NCBI GenBank assembly: GCA_029310945.1
Contig: JARJFC010000035.1
Coordinates: 1-43,141 of the forward strand
DNA from: Leptospira sp. 96542
GTDB taxonomy: Bacteria; Spirochaetota; Leptospiria; Leptospirales; Leptospiraceae
Reading direction: 5' to 3'
Length of the DNA stretch: 43,141 nucleotides
The first letter of the stretch is position 1. Each line of letters opens with the position of its first letter. Shown here piece by piece: positions 35,417-43,141 of this stretch. The notes beneath the pieces were generated by a model. That model searched no databases. It saw only the letters and a program-made list of their open reading frames with translations, and was not told where the DNA came from. The position numbers and the translations under genes were made by a program.

Positions 35417-36589
35417 ATGGGATTGAATTACAAACCTGATCTGAGCTCAAAGGAATTGGGAAACGAAAAACAAACTTTGTTGTCCAGAAAGGCTTGGATT
35501 TGGAAATCCATCACTCTACTCGGAGCCATAGGTATTGGATCCTATACAATTTTTAAATCCAAGGAGAAAAATATGAAAACATCCCAAATATTACACAAAC
35601 AACCGTTAGATTTTCAGTGGCCTACTTCAGATCCTTTTTTATTTTGTGTTCACCACGAAGACCACTACCCCAAAGGTAATGGAAAATTTGGTCCCGATGC
35701 TTCTCTAGCTGGTCGCGATATTGGCCAAGACTTTGCTGGTAAGGATGGTTGGAGGATGTACCATGGAGATGATATCCCAGGGTTTCCAGGCCACCCACAT
35801 CGGGGTTTTGAAACTGTGACTGTTGTACAAAAAGGCATTGTAGACCATGCCGATTCTTTGGGTGCTGCTGGTCGTTATGGTGATGGAGATGTGCAATGGA
35901 TGACAGCAGGTGCTGGGGTTCAACACTCTGAAATGTTTCCATTATTATCCGAAGAAAATGAAAATCCAATGGAGCTGTTTCAGATTTGGTTAAATCTTCC
36001 CCAAAAAAATAAGTTTGTTCCACCACATTTTACTATGTTATGGAATGAAAATATACCTGTTCGCGAATTTGTGGATAAGAACGGTAAAAAATTAAATGTG
36101 AAAACGGTCGCAGGATCCTTGTTTGGTGACAAACCATTGGATCCCCCACCCAATTCATGGGCTGCGGATGAAAAAAATGAAGTGGGAATTTACATTTTGA
36201 ATTTTGATGCAGATGCTGAATTCACAATTCCTGCAGCTTCAAAAGGATTGAATCGAAACATTTATTATTTCAGAGGAAAAGGTCTTTCAGTTGGTGGAGA
36301 AGTTCTTTCTAGTTCACATCTATTCAAATTTGCTTCAGAAGAAACTTTGACTTTGAAAAATGGAAGTGAACCAGGTAAAATTTTAATTTTAGAAGGGCGT
36401 CCCATTGCCGAACCTGTTGTCCAATATGGTCCGTTTGTAATGAATAGCCCTGAGGAAATCCAACAGGCTTTCAATGATTATCGCAGGACACAATTTGGCG
36501 GGTGGCCATGGGATAGTTCTGATCCAGTACATGCTGGAAGAGGAAGGTTTGCTCGCCACGCCGATGGGAGAGAAGAAAGCCCAGCTTAA
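35417..36589 (+). CDS. Pirin-family protein with optional N-terminal membrane anchor
   Basis: 390 residues from ATG 35417. The first 52 residues hold a helix (WKSITLLGAIGIGSYTIF) that would anchor or export the protein. An internal ATG at 35573 has AAGGAG 6 bp upstream and gives a normal cytosolic pirin (MKTSQILHKQPLDF). The cupin core has the pirin metal motif PGHPHRGFETVT (HxH), later WMTAGAGVQHSE, and the C-terminal cupin with PIAEPVVQYGPFVMN. Bacterial pirins bind Fe and some are quercetinases or regulators. Whether the long, short or both forms are made is open; the 5' ATG has no visible ribosome site. Confidence 0.85.
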   Translation: MGLNYKPDLSSKELGNEKQTLLSRKAWIWKSITLLGAIGIGSYTIFKSKEKNMKTSQILHKQPLDFQWPTSDPFLFCVHHEDHYPKGNGKFGPDASLAGRDIGQDFAGKDGWRMYHGDDIPGFPGHPHRGFETVTVVQKGIVDHADSLGAAGRYGDGDVQWMTAGAGVQHSEMFPLLSEENENPMELFQIWLNLPQKNKFVPPHFTMLWNENIPVREFVDKNGKKLNVKTVAGSLFGDKPLDPPPNSWAADEKNEVGIYILNFDADAEFTIPAASKGLNRNIYYFRGKGLSVGGEVLSSSHLFKFASEETLTLKNGSEPGKILILEGRPIAEPVVQYGPFVMNSPEEIQQAFNDYRRTQFGGWPWDSSDPVHAGRGRFARHADGREESPA

Positions 36590-36606
36590 ATTCGAATCAT
36601 ACCGTT

Positions 36607-36655
36607 TGGATGGATTTTATAGTATAGTAAACTATAGATAAAATTCATCCATTTT
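36607..36655 (+). terminator. Hairpin terminator after the pirin gene
   Basis: A long imperfect inverted repeat, TGGATGGATTTTATAG against CTATAGATAAAATTCATCCA, about 18 bp after the stop, ends in TTTT. The arms differ by a few bases and the stem is AT-rich. Confidence 0.5.
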
Positions 36656-36738
36656 CTCGAATGATTTATTTAAATTTTGATATATTATTTTTATAATTCT
36701 GATCCAATCAATTCCATTTGGTTCGGAAGGATTAAACA

Positions 36739-38184
36739 ATGTTCCTAAACTATCGTTTCCTATTGTTCGTATTTGTAATTTTTGTTCAATGTTCGTTTGG
36801 CTCTAATATCGAATATACAACTCTAAAAAAGTCTTACCCAACCACAGAGTGGAATAAAAAAAAATCGGAAGCCACTAAAATTCTCTCCGACCTATTAAAA
36901 ATTTCTACTGTTCGAAACAATGAAATCAACGCAGTCAAATACATTCAGAATATTCTAAAGAACGAAAACATTCCATACAAACTTTACTTTGACCCAAAAC
37001 ACCCCAACAGACCAAATTTAGTGGCTGAACTGCAGGCGACAGTAACAAATCCAGAACCAGGAATTATCCTCGCAAACCATTTGGACACCGTTGAGTTTGA
37101 TGCAAAAGAATGGGATGTGCCACCTTTGTCAGGCAAAATTTCTGATGGTCGAATTTGGGGTCGTGGTGCCATCGACATGAAGGGGATGGCAGTGATGGAA
37201 CTCATGGCATTTTTAGAAGTGAAACGAAGCGGAATTCCACGTAAACGCAAACTTATGTTTTTAGCCCTGGCGGATGAAGAATCTGGTTCCAAACTCGGTG
37301 GAATATATATGACAAAAAAACATCCAGAAGTTTTTAAAGGATACGAATATGCACTGAATGAAGGTGGTGTGGCCACAAAAGACATTGTTATAAAAGGTAG
37401 CACGATCTTTAACATTCAATATGCGGAAAAAGGAAATATTTGGATCCGTGCAAAGGTAACAGGAACAAGTGGGCACGGGTCTACTCCTCCGCAAACATAC
37501 CCGGCTCTTACCCTAATAGAATTTTTTAAAGAACTTCGTGAATTGGATTCTAATATCCAAATAACTGATGAAACAAAATCGTTTTTTTATCAACTGGGAA
37601 CTATAAGTGATTTTCCAAATTCTTTTTTCTTAAAAAATGCAAACAATCCTCTCATTAAACCTTTATTAACCCCGACTATTAGGAGTAACCGTCACCTTAC
37701 AGCAATGACAACCAATACAAAATCCATTACTGGCCTTAAAACATCTGAAGGTGAAAATGGAGAAAACGTAATTGCTGGTGAAGCTTTGGGTCGGATGGAC
37801 TTTCGCATTTTACCAGGTGTCGATATACAGGCATTTTGTGATAAAATTCGAAAAATAGCGGAAAAACACAAAGTTGAAATTGTATTTACAGACATCAACC
37901 CAGCAGATGAATCACCTATTGATACTGATTTTTTTCGAACCCTTGCTTCTGTTTCGGTTCAAAAGTTTCCAAAAAGTACAGTCACTCCTTTTTTGTCCCC
38001 AGGAAAGACAGACAACTCTTACTTACGACGATTGGGCATCAAATGTTATGGATTGATTCCTGCTGTTTTAGAATCCAAAGACATCGATACAATGCATGGA
38101 AAAAATGAAAATATCTCAATAGAAAATTTGGAATTGGGTATGAAAATCATTTTCGAAACCCTTGTGGAAATGAACCAATCATAA
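36739..38184 (+). CDS. M20-family metallopeptidase lipoprotein
   Basis: 481 residues. The N-terminus is a lipoprotein signal (FLLFVFVIFVQC) and AAGGA lies 7 bp before the ATG. M20 motifs: LANHLDTVEFD, with metal ligand His and catalytic Asp; GRGAIDMKGMAVM, with bridging Asp; LALADEESGSKLGG, with catalytic and ligand Glu; a dimerisation domain around TGTSGHGSTPPQ; and a final MHGKNENIS with ligand His. All required ligands are seen, so it is likely an active amidohydrolase or carboxypeptidase at the envelope. Substrate unknown. A hairpin terminator follows directly. Confidence 0.92.
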   Translation: MFLNYRFLLFVFVIFVQCSFGSNIEYTTLKKSYPTTEWNKKKSEATKILSDLLKISTVRNNEINAVKYIQNILKNENIPYKLYFDPKHPNRPNLVAELQATVTNPEPGIILANHLDTVEFDAKEWDVPPLSGKISDGRIWGRGAIDMKGMAVMELMAFLEVKRSGIPRKRKLMFLALADEESGSKLGGIYMTKKHPEVFKGYEYALNEGGVATKDIVIKGSTIFNIQYAEKGNIWIRAKVTGTSGHGSTPPQTYPALTLIEFFKELRELDSNIQITDETKSFFYQLGTISDFPNSFFLKNANNPLIKPLLTPTIRSNRHLTAMTTNTKSITGLKTSEGENGENVIAGEALGRMDFRILPGVDIQAFCDKIRKIAEKHKVEIVFTDINPADESPIDTDFFRTLASVSVQKFPKSTVTPFLSPGKTDNSYLRRLGIKCYGLIPAVLESKDIDTMHGKNENISIENLELGMKIIFETLVEMNQS

Positions 38185-38187
38185 ACT

Positions 38188-38216
38188 TTATCTTTGTTGT
38201 TTTAAAGATAATTTTC
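38188..38216 (+). terminator. Rho-independent-like terminator after the M20 gene
   Basis: Inverted repeat TTATCTTT / AAAGATAA (8 bp) followed by TTTT, 3 bp after the stop codon. It is weak in GC but well placed. Confidence 0.55.
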
Positions 38217-38313
38217 TTGCGCTAGCGATCGTAGTGGAAATCTCTCCCAAAATATAAAGCCGTCCATTCTTATCGAAATATTTTGGGAGGATTGGAACGA
38301 AGAGCGCGGTCGC
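38216..38313. repeat. GC-rich dispersed intergenic repeat, copy B
   Basis: It contains a 12-bp perfect stem CTCCCAAAATAT (38244-38255) / ATATTTTGGGAG (38278-38289). The flanks, GCGATCGTAGTGGAAATC and GATTGGAACGAAGAGCGCGG, parallel GGGATAGTAGCGGAAATC and GATTGCAGCGGATAGCCCGG of the copy at 42954, so the core hairpin is variable and the flanks are kept. Confidence 0.6.
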
Positions 38314-38500
38314 TTTTACTTTCAAGTAGTAAAATTCGTTATGATTCGAAGCGCCCAGGCAAAAATATGAATTGACTCAAAACAATTTATTAACCTAAAT
38401 TCCTTCTATCATTGCGTAAATGATGAAATTTTTATAATCATAAAATTTATTCGTACAAAACACAATGATAACTAACCAAGTTCGGTAAATAGGGAATATT

Positions 38501-39961
38501 ATGATAATCAAACGTGCGGATGGAACAACAAGAAAAGTAAGTGGGTATCGCGCTTCAAAACCAAAAGATGGCACCAAACAGTTCAAAGGTTTTGGAAAAC
38601 CATTACCGCCTAAAGTTGATTTGCGGAAATACATGACAGAAGTAGAAGACCAAGGCGATTTGAATAGTTGCACTGCGAATGCTGTCGCAGGGGCTTATGA
38701 ATATCTAGTAAAACGACACAAAGAAATTGAAAACTATGATGTGAGTCGATTATTCATTTATTATAATGCAAGGCATGCCGATGATTTACATGAAGAAGAT
38801 CAAGGTTCCGTCATTTCATCCGCCATCCAAAGTTTGCAAGAATATGGTGCTTGTTCTGAAGAAATGTGGCCTTACGAAGAAAAAATTTGTAACGACGAAC
38901 CAGACGATGATGCTTACACAGAAGCAGCAAATTTCATAGTCGAAGACTTTCAATCTGTTCCCATCGATTTGAATGCTTGGAAATCGGCTTTGGCTGAGGG
39001 ACACCCAATTATTTTCGGAATTAGTTTATTCGAATCTTTTGATAAACACAGAAAGCCAGGTTTGGTTCCCGCTCCTACCAAAAAGGAAGCATCTCGTGAA
39101 TCACATGGTGGACATGCAATGTTATGTGTTGGCTACTCTGACTTTGACAAAGTATTCATTGTCCGCAATTCTTGGGGTAACGAATGGGGTGATGAAGGTT
39201 ATTGTTACATTCCGTACGATTATCTGATGAATAAAAAATACAATGACGGGGACACCTGGATCATTAAACAACTATCTAACTTTGAGATTGATGAGAGTAC
39301 TTGGGGCGATAACACTTCAGTAACGGGCGACTTTGATACAGAACTCGCAGAAATGACCGACGAAGAATACAATGATATGTTGGATGCAATGGGGGAAGAC
39401 TATCCATTAGAGTTTAGAATCGGCCTTATCATACTCACTGCGGCTGGCGCCGATGGAGATATTAGTGAAGAAGAATATGATGAACTCTCTAACTATATGA
39501 AAGAAACCCTTGACAAACTTGGTGTGGAAATGTCTGCAAAAAAAATCCTCAAGAACTGCGCCAAACTCTTGGAAGCTGGTGATGAGGATGATATTTTAGA
39601 AGAATCAATCGAACTTCTGGGGGAATACCTTTCCAATGGTCTCCTAGCAAAACTCTTAAATGACATCCGCGAAATTGTGGGTGTGGATGATGTATCCGAC
39701 GAAGAAGAAGAATTTCTCGGTGCCCTCACACAAGCTTGGCAAATCGATGAAGATGAAGATGAAGACGAAGATGAAGATGATGATGATGATGAAGACGAAG
39801 AAGAAGATGATGATGAAGATGATGAAGATGATGATGATGATGAAGACGAAGAAGAAGATGATGATGATGACGAAGAAGAAGATGATGATGATGACGAAGA
39901 AGAAGATGATGATGAAGACGAAGAAGATGATGATGATGATGATGATGACGACGAAAAGTGA
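38501..39961 (+). CDS. Papain-like (C1) peptidase with a TerB-like domain and a 70-residue Asp/Glu tail
   Basis: 486 residues, no signal peptide, AGGG 6 bp before ATG. The peptidase part has Gln51 (EDQGDLNSCTANA), nucleophile Cys57, His205 (HGGHAML) and Asn223 (VRNSWGNEWGDEGY), all present, so it should be active. A helical domain around residues 295-380 (AGADGDISEEEYDELSNYM) resembles the TerB fold. Residues 416-485 are only Asp and Glu, followed by Lys and the stop. The tail may bind metal, basic proteins or keep the protease soluble. Cytoplasmic location fits lack of export signals. A GC-rich repeat (38216-38313) lies upstream and a hairpin downstream. Confidence 0.85.
   Translation: MIIKRADGTTRKVSGYRASKPKDGTKQFKGFGKPLPPKVDLRKYMTEVEDQGDLNSCTANAVAGAYEYLVKRHKEIENYDVSRLFIYYNARHADDLHEEDQGSVISSAIQSLQEYGACSEEMWPYEEKICNDEPDDDAYTEAANFIVEDFQSVPIDLNAWKSALAEGHPIIFGISLFESFDKHRKPGLVPAPTKKEASRESHGGHAMLCVGYSDFDKVFIVRNSWGNEWGDEGYCYIPYDYLMNKKYNDGDTWIIKQLSNFEIDESTWGDNTSVTGDFDTELAEMTDEEYNDMLDAMGEDYPLEFRIGLIILTAAGADGDISEEEYDELSNYMKETLDKLGVEMSAKKILKNCAKLLEAGDEDDILEESIELLGEYLSNGLLAKLLNDIREIVGVDDVSDEEEEFLGALTQAWQIDEDEDEDEDEDDDDDEDEEEDDDEDDEDDDDDEDEEEDDDDDEEEDDDDDEEEDDDEDEEDDDDDDDDDEK
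39746..39955 (+). repeat. Coding GAT/GAA/GAC microsatellite (70 codons Asp/Glu)
   Basis: 210 bp made solely of GAT, GAC and GAA codons, with partly repeated blocks. Slippage in units of three would change the tail length without changing the frame. On the other strand it gives spurious Ser- or His-rich frames. Confidence 0.9.
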
Positions 39962-39990
39962 GCGATCCAGTCTTCATTTGAATGCAGACA

Positions 39991-40014
39991 CCTTGGAGAA
40001 GCCAAACTCCAAGG
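39991..40014 (+). terminator. Hairpin after the papain-like protease gene
   Basis: CCTTGGAG-N8-CTCCAAGG, an 8-bp perfect stem 29 bp after the stop, followed by GATTTGTGTTTT. It is a likely intrinsic terminator, though the T-run is interrupted. Confidence 0.5.
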
Positions 40015-40086
40015 GATTTGTGTTTTACTACAGATTCCCCCGACTGTACATTCCTAACCCCTACGAACAGATATCATTCTACTAAG

Positions 40087-40162
40087 AAAGGGTCAGGCCA
40101 TTCCAGGGTTCGCTAGATGCTCCCGCCTGCCTTGGGCAGACCAGAGCCTTTCGTATCCCGCA
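40087..40162. repeat. GC-rich dispersed intergenic repeat, copy C (inverted)
   Basis: Read on the minus strand it matches the copy at 11433-11504: GGCTCTGGTCTGCC...GGCAGGCGGGAGC then GCGAACCCTGGAATGGCC. The hairpin arms are GCCTGCC (40125-40131) and GGCAGAC (40135-40141). It sits between convergent gene ends. Confidence 0.7.
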
Positions 40163-40196
40163 TGGGTGAAGGTAAATTTAATTTACACTCCAAATA

Positions 40197-40775
40197 CTAA
40201 TTTTGTCTACCTTCAATGATCTGTAAGAGTATTACGATGGAAATACCCATCCTTCGGTCCAAAGACTTGGAAGTATCAGCAGAAAAATCGATATTGAACT
40301 GGGGAACAAATGGATTGAAAGTTTGTTTCAATATTCCCACCTGACTATTATTTAGCGAAATAAAGAAAGTCTGCGGGATTAAATTTGTCAAAAACCTGCG
40401 GAGTAAGGCTTTGAACATACTATCTTCATCCACAGAACCTATTACTTGGTCATTAGAATCTAAAATTTCCCAAGAATCTTTCAAGATAGATTTGAAACCC
40501 TTTCGTCTCAGGGCCCCTATTGTTTGATTTGTAGTAACATCCGTCACATCATACACAGCCGAAAAATCAATCACACTCCTTGCTTTTATTTTGAGTAACT
40601 CTTTTGATTTGGCTTCGTCTGCAAAAACTGTGATGTCTTCTTTGAGTTTGAACGCTTTCTGTTTTACAAAAAACAAAAGATTATTTTTATTTTCATCGAA
40701 TATTCGAATTTCTCCACCAAAAATTTTTAAAAAACTTTTTTTGGCAAAATATTTGTTAAGTGTGTACTGTTGCAT
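40197..40775 (-). CDS. LURP-one-related / scramblase-like (tubby-fold) protein
   Basis: 192 residues from ATG 40775; a TTG six bases upstream is an alternative. The beta-rich pattern with repeated motifs such as IRIFDENKNNLLFFVKQKA, then GFKSILKDSWEILDSNDQVIG and SQVGILKQTFNPFVPQFNID matches the LURP-one/phospholipid-scramblase (tubby C-like) superfamily. The last 20 residues (IVILLQIIEG) are hydrophobic, as in that family, where a C-terminal helix may insert into or lie at the membrane. The biochemical role in bacteria is not settled. It is divergent from the hypothetical gene at 40892. Confidence 0.72.
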   Translation of the reverse strand: MQQYTLNKYFAKKSFLKIFGGEIRIFDENKNNLLFFVKQKAFKLKEDITVFADEAKSKELLKIKARSVIDFSAVYDVTDVTTNQTIGALRRKGFKSILKDSWEILDSNDQVIGSVDEDSMFKALLRRFLTNLIPQTFFISLNNSQVGILKQTFNPFVPQFNIDFSADTSKSLDRRMGISIVILLQIIEGRQN

Positions 40776-40891
40776 AGCCAAACATTTTCTACATTTAGCA
40801 TCACAATCAAGTCAAAAAATATCTTAAAAAAGTATTTCAATTCAAATTGATTCAAAAAAAATATATAAAAGATAGGTTTGGGGTATCACCA

Positions 40892-41359
40892 ATGGATTTT
40901 AAAAAAATAACAGAAGAGTTTCAAAAATACAAAGGTAAAAAAGGCAATTACCAAGTGAGCGGGGCATTTGATCCCAAACTTACACCCGAAAATTTAAAAG
41001 CAGGTTACAAAAGTTTTTTCTGTGTCACTATCCATTTAAAAGCGCCCGCGATGGAACTTGGAAAAAACGAAACAGGTTTACCGAACCCAGAACTCACAGA
41101 AAAAGCATTTCAAAATTGTGGTCAAATTTTTGAAACCATCCACAAGGTCGGAAAACCAATTTTTTTCGGATATTATTTTTGGTTCAATGAAATGAATCTT
41201 TTATTTTACGTAAACGAGTCCGATTCGAACGCCATTTGGAACTCACTCAATCCAATGCTCGAAGAACCAAAACAAGGTTTGAATATAGTTATGTCCACTC
41301 GTTTGGATCCTGAACGAGAAGAGCTCCAATTTTTCCAAAAATCAAACCACGATTATTAA
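40892..41359 (+). CDS. Conserved-type hypothetical protein
   Basis: 155 residues, start at ATG 40892 (MDFKKITEEFQKY), preferred over an in-frame TTG 45 bp upstream. No signal peptide or helix; cytoplasmic. I recognise no family. Features: a basic-acidic N-terminus, a strand-rich middle (SFFCVTIHLKAPAMELG, PIFFGYYFWFNEMNLLFYV) and an acidic end. A 116-bp AT-rich gap separates it from the divergent LURP-one gene; the TetR gene follows 78 bp downstream. Confidence 0.6.
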   Translation: MDFKKITEEFQKYKGKKGNYQVSGAFDPKLTPENLKAGYKSFFCVTIHLKAPAMELGKNETGLPNPELTEKAFQNCGQIFETIHKVGKPIFFGYYFWFNEMNLLFYVNESDSNAIWNSLNPMLEEPKQGLNIVMSTRLDPEREELQFFQKSNHDY

Positions 41360-41413
41360 AGGAAAAAATACCAAGTTCTGTAGAAAAAGAATAGAAAAAC
41401 GATTTACAAATAA

Positions 41414-41431
41414 AACGAACGATCGTACTTT
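41414..41431. promoter_or_regulatory. Candidate operator of the TetR gene
   Basis: A perfect ACGATCGT dyad at 41419-41426 with roughly symmetric flanks (AAACGA...TACTTT) ends about 7 bp before the TetR start, a usual place for autorepression. Not tested. Confidence 0.4.
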
Positions 41432-41437
41432 ATTTAT

Positions 41438-42028
41438 ATGGGCAAAGGTGAGGAAACAAAAACTTTAATTTTGGAAAAGGCCGTCCAAATTGCAAGTATC
41501 CAAGGGTTAGAAGGACTTACCATTGGAAGTCTGGCAGATGAACTGGGTATGTCCAAAAGTGGTTTATTCGGTAAATTTTCCTCCAAAGAAAATCTACAAA
41601 TCGAAGTTTTGCGAAGAGCAAGCGAACTTTTCCGCCGTAGTGTAATTTATCCCACTCTCAAATCCAAACCTGGACTCACTCGGCTAAAAACAGCATTTCT
41701 CCGCTGGCTAACTTGGGCCAATCAGGGAGGTTTACCCGGCGGCTGTTTGTTTTTGTCCAGCAGTGCAGAATTTGATGATAGACCAGGCATTGTCAGAAAT
41801 CATTTACAGAAAATCCAAAGGAGCTGGAAAGATTCTTTATCAGAATTTGTGGAGGAATCAAAACGTACAGGCGAATTGCATTCAAAAACGAAAGCAGATT
41901 CGCTAGTGCAAGATATTTGGGGCATTATTTTGGCGTTTCATTTTTTCCACCGACTCTTAGAAGACAAAACAGCGGAAAACCACGCTAAACAGTCGTTTAG
42001 CGAATTATTAAAAAGAAATTCAATGTGA
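41438..42028 (+). CDS. TetR/AcrR-family transcriptional regulator
   Basis: 196 residues. The DNA-binding part is clear: AVQIASIQGLEGLTIGSLAD, ELGMSKSGLFGKFSSKENLQ. The C-terminal domain (FLRWLTWANQGGLPGGCLFL) matches the TetR_C group with the PGGCLF motif, often linked to hydrolase or oxidoreductase genes. Here the next gene 39 bp downstream is an alpha/beta hydrolase, a likely cotranscribed target. The gene is preceded by a small dyad. Confidence 0.92.
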   Translation: MGKGEETKTLILEKAVQIASIQGLEGLTIGSLADELGMSKSGLFGKFSSKENLQIEVLRRASELFRRSVIYPTLKSKPGLTRLKTAFLRWLTWANQGGLPGGCLFLSSSAEFDDRPGIVRNHLQKIQRSWKDSLSEFVEESKRTGELHSKTKADSLVQDIWGIILAFHFFHRLLEDKTAENHAKQSFSELLKRNSM

Positions 42029-42067
42029 AAATTTAATCAATAAGATATTAAGAAATGGTAGGTTTTT

Positions 42068-42928
42068 ATGGAAAATAATAGCACGATCGATCGTTCTTTT
42101 AGAAAGAAACCAATGTATTCATTGGCAGACAAATGGGAATTTGCAAAAAGAAATCCAAAATACATTGGTTATGTAGCGAGCCAATTATTTTTATCCACCC
42201 AAAAACCCAAACCCAGCCGAAAAGAAATGGATATTTTGGCAAAGGCCGATTTGAAAGAGTTCCAAATAAACGAACACAAAATCAGATATTACCACTGGAA
42301 AGGTGAAGGCGAAACCATTCTGCTCGTTCATGGCTGGAATGGGAACACTGGAAATTTCTCTCGATTGATTCCTTCATTATTAGAGCAGGGTTATAATGTG
42401 TTTGGAATTGATTTGCCAGGCCATGGATTATCATCGGGAAGGTATTCCAATATTGTACTTTCAGGTAAAATGGTACGAAACTTAGTTGAGCAGATTGGAA
42501 ACCCAAAGGTTATCATTACTCATTCTTTCGGTGGTGCGGTTGCAACCGTAGCACAAGAATTAGGTGTTAATGCAAAAAAATTAGTATATATATCTCCACC
42601 CTCCAAATTGGAATTATTACGAAAAAGTTTTAGCGAATATTTTAATTTGGATGATTACGAAAGCGATGCTATGCGCCACATTTTAGAAAGGAAAGTTAAA
42701 CGACCTCTCAGTAGTTTGGATTTAGAACGATCTGGAAAAAATTTTACTAATTCTTTGCTCGTCATTCACGATGAGGAAGACGAAGAAATACCCTATTCAA
42801 TGGGTGTTGTTGTGGCCAATTCGTGGAATGATTCCAAACTGATCACAACAAAGGGACTGGGGCATAAAATGATTCTAAGATCAGACATAGTCAGAGAAGA
42901 AATTCTGGCATTTATCAACGAACATTAA
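42068..42928 (+). CDS. Alpha/beta-hydrolase
   Basis: 286 residues. Motifs: oxyanion segment ILLVHGWNGNTGNFSRLIPS, GIDLPGHGLSSG, nucleophile elbow ITHSFGGAVATV (Ser within HSFGG), acid LVIHDEEDEEIPYSMG, and the catalytic His in GLGHKMIL. All three catalytic residues are present, so it is probably an esterase or lipase-like hydrolase. No signal peptide. AGG 6 bp before the ATG. It follows the TetR gene by 39 bp and is probably under its control. The substrate is unknown. Confidence 0.93.
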   Translation: MENNSTIDRSFRKKPMYSLADKWEFAKRNPKYIGYVASQLFLSTQKPKPSRKEMDILAKADLKEFQINEHKIRYYHWKGEGETILLVHGWNGNTGNFSRLIPSLLEQGYNVFGIDLPGHGLSSGRYSNIVLSGKMVRNLVEQIGNPKVIITHSFGGAVATVAQELGVNAKKLVYISPPSKLELLRKSFSEYFNLDDYESDAMRHILERKVKRPLSSLDLERSGKNFTNSLLVIHDEEDEEIPYSMGVVVANSWNDSKLITTKGLGHKMILRSDIVREEILAFINEH

Positions 42929-42953
42929 CGAAAAAATGTAAAAATTCGAACTA

Positions 42954-43045
42954 GACGCACAAGGGATAGTAGCGGAAATCCTTTCACGAAGGGAAAGATT
43001 GCAGCGGATAGCCCGGCCGTTCCAAACGGAACGGTGTGCCCAGAA
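42954..43045. repeat. GC-rich dispersed intergenic repeat, copy D
   Basis: GCACAAGGGATAGTAGCGG, then a short stem around CTTTC/GAAAG, GATTGCAGCGGATAGCCCGG and a 7-bp hairpin CCGTTCC-aaac-GGAACGG (43017-43034). The flanks align with copy B (38216-38313). It sits 26 bp past the hydrolase stop. Confidence 0.65.
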
Positions 43046-43141
43046 CCCTATTTACCTAACATGCATTAGGTAAATAAAATTTTATTCTTTTTTTAAACGA
43101 ATATAAAGCTCTTTTGAAGGGATGCGACATGTGTTCCATCC

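Larger units (their letters stand above)
38185..38500. other. Intergenic stretch with terminator and repeat
   Basis: 316 bp with no gene. It holds a terminator (38188-38216) and a GC-rich repeat (38216-38313). Beyond it, AT-rich sequence leads to the protease gene. Confidence 0.6.

Noticed and set aside
39746..39955. CRISPR-like or tandem repeat array
   Set aside because: The repetition is codon-based within a coding frame; there are no spacers.
39493..40005. Poly-serine protein on the minus strand
   Set aside because: It is the reverse reading of the GAT/GAA microsatellite of the papain-like protease; the plus-strand frame has the catalytic residues.

Overview
The window looks like chromosomal DNA of a Leptospira-type spirochaete, most likely a saprophytic or environmental species. 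This is inferred from the AT-rich sequence with poly-A/T spacers, frequent TTG/GTG starts, spirochaete-style lipoprotein signals, and a gene mix rich in sensory proteins, SRPBCC/AHSA1 proteins and VOC proteins. No rRNA, tRNA, CRISPR array, transposase or phage gene was seen.

Region 1 (1-3400, minus strand) is an accessory island of displaced polymorphic-toxin tips. It holds two C-terminal fragments of large HINT-carrying secreted proteins. One (1-1012) begins in the middle of the HINT domain and has a hydrolase-like tip. The other (2146-3321) keeps the HINT cysteine, lacks a start codon in front of it, and overlaps a putative immunity gene by 4 bp. Region 2 (3420-6660) holds small stress or metabolite modules: an intact ArsR-SRPBCC pair behind a palindromic operator, a VOC lipoprotein, an AraC regulator, and a second SRPBCC gene whose ArsR partner is reduced to a C-terminal stub. 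Region 3 (6900-11306) holds a secreted HELTH metalloprotease, a HAD phosphatase, a UDG-like protein and a REC-PAS-PAS-PAS histidine kinase.

Region 4 (11559-16794) is a minus-strand tolC-RND-tetR operon with no periplasmic adaptor gene. Divergent from it, region 5 (17044-21699) is a creB-creC-creD locus followed by a membrane/SH3 protein. CreC is interrupted by a frameshift at a T9 tract, and a CreB-like direct repeat lies before creD. Region 6 (22089-30447) holds a chemoreceptor, a degenerate HD-GYP protein, a TfoX-N protein, and a minus-strand series: a double SRPBCC protein, VOC, MATE pump, DUF1801 and two MarR-like paralogues. Region 7 (30528-33303) is a divergent cueR/copA copper-export pair with a canonical 19-bp-spacer CueR promoter. 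Region 8 (33416-42928) holds a CAP/ankyrin protein, Uma2 nuclease-like protein, pirin, M20 peptidase lipoprotein, a papain-like protease with a 70-residue Asp/Glu tail, a LURP-one-like protein, a hypothetical protein, a TetR regulator and an alpha/beta hydrolase.

Four GC-rich hairpin-bearing intergenic repeats (11433, 38216, 40087, 42954) punctuate gene ends and appear to form a dispersed repeat family. The most noteworthy items are the orphan toxin tips, the creC homopolymer frameshift, the series of intact and dismantled ArsR-AHSA1 modules, the adaptor-less RND operon and the protease with the acidic microsatellite tail.
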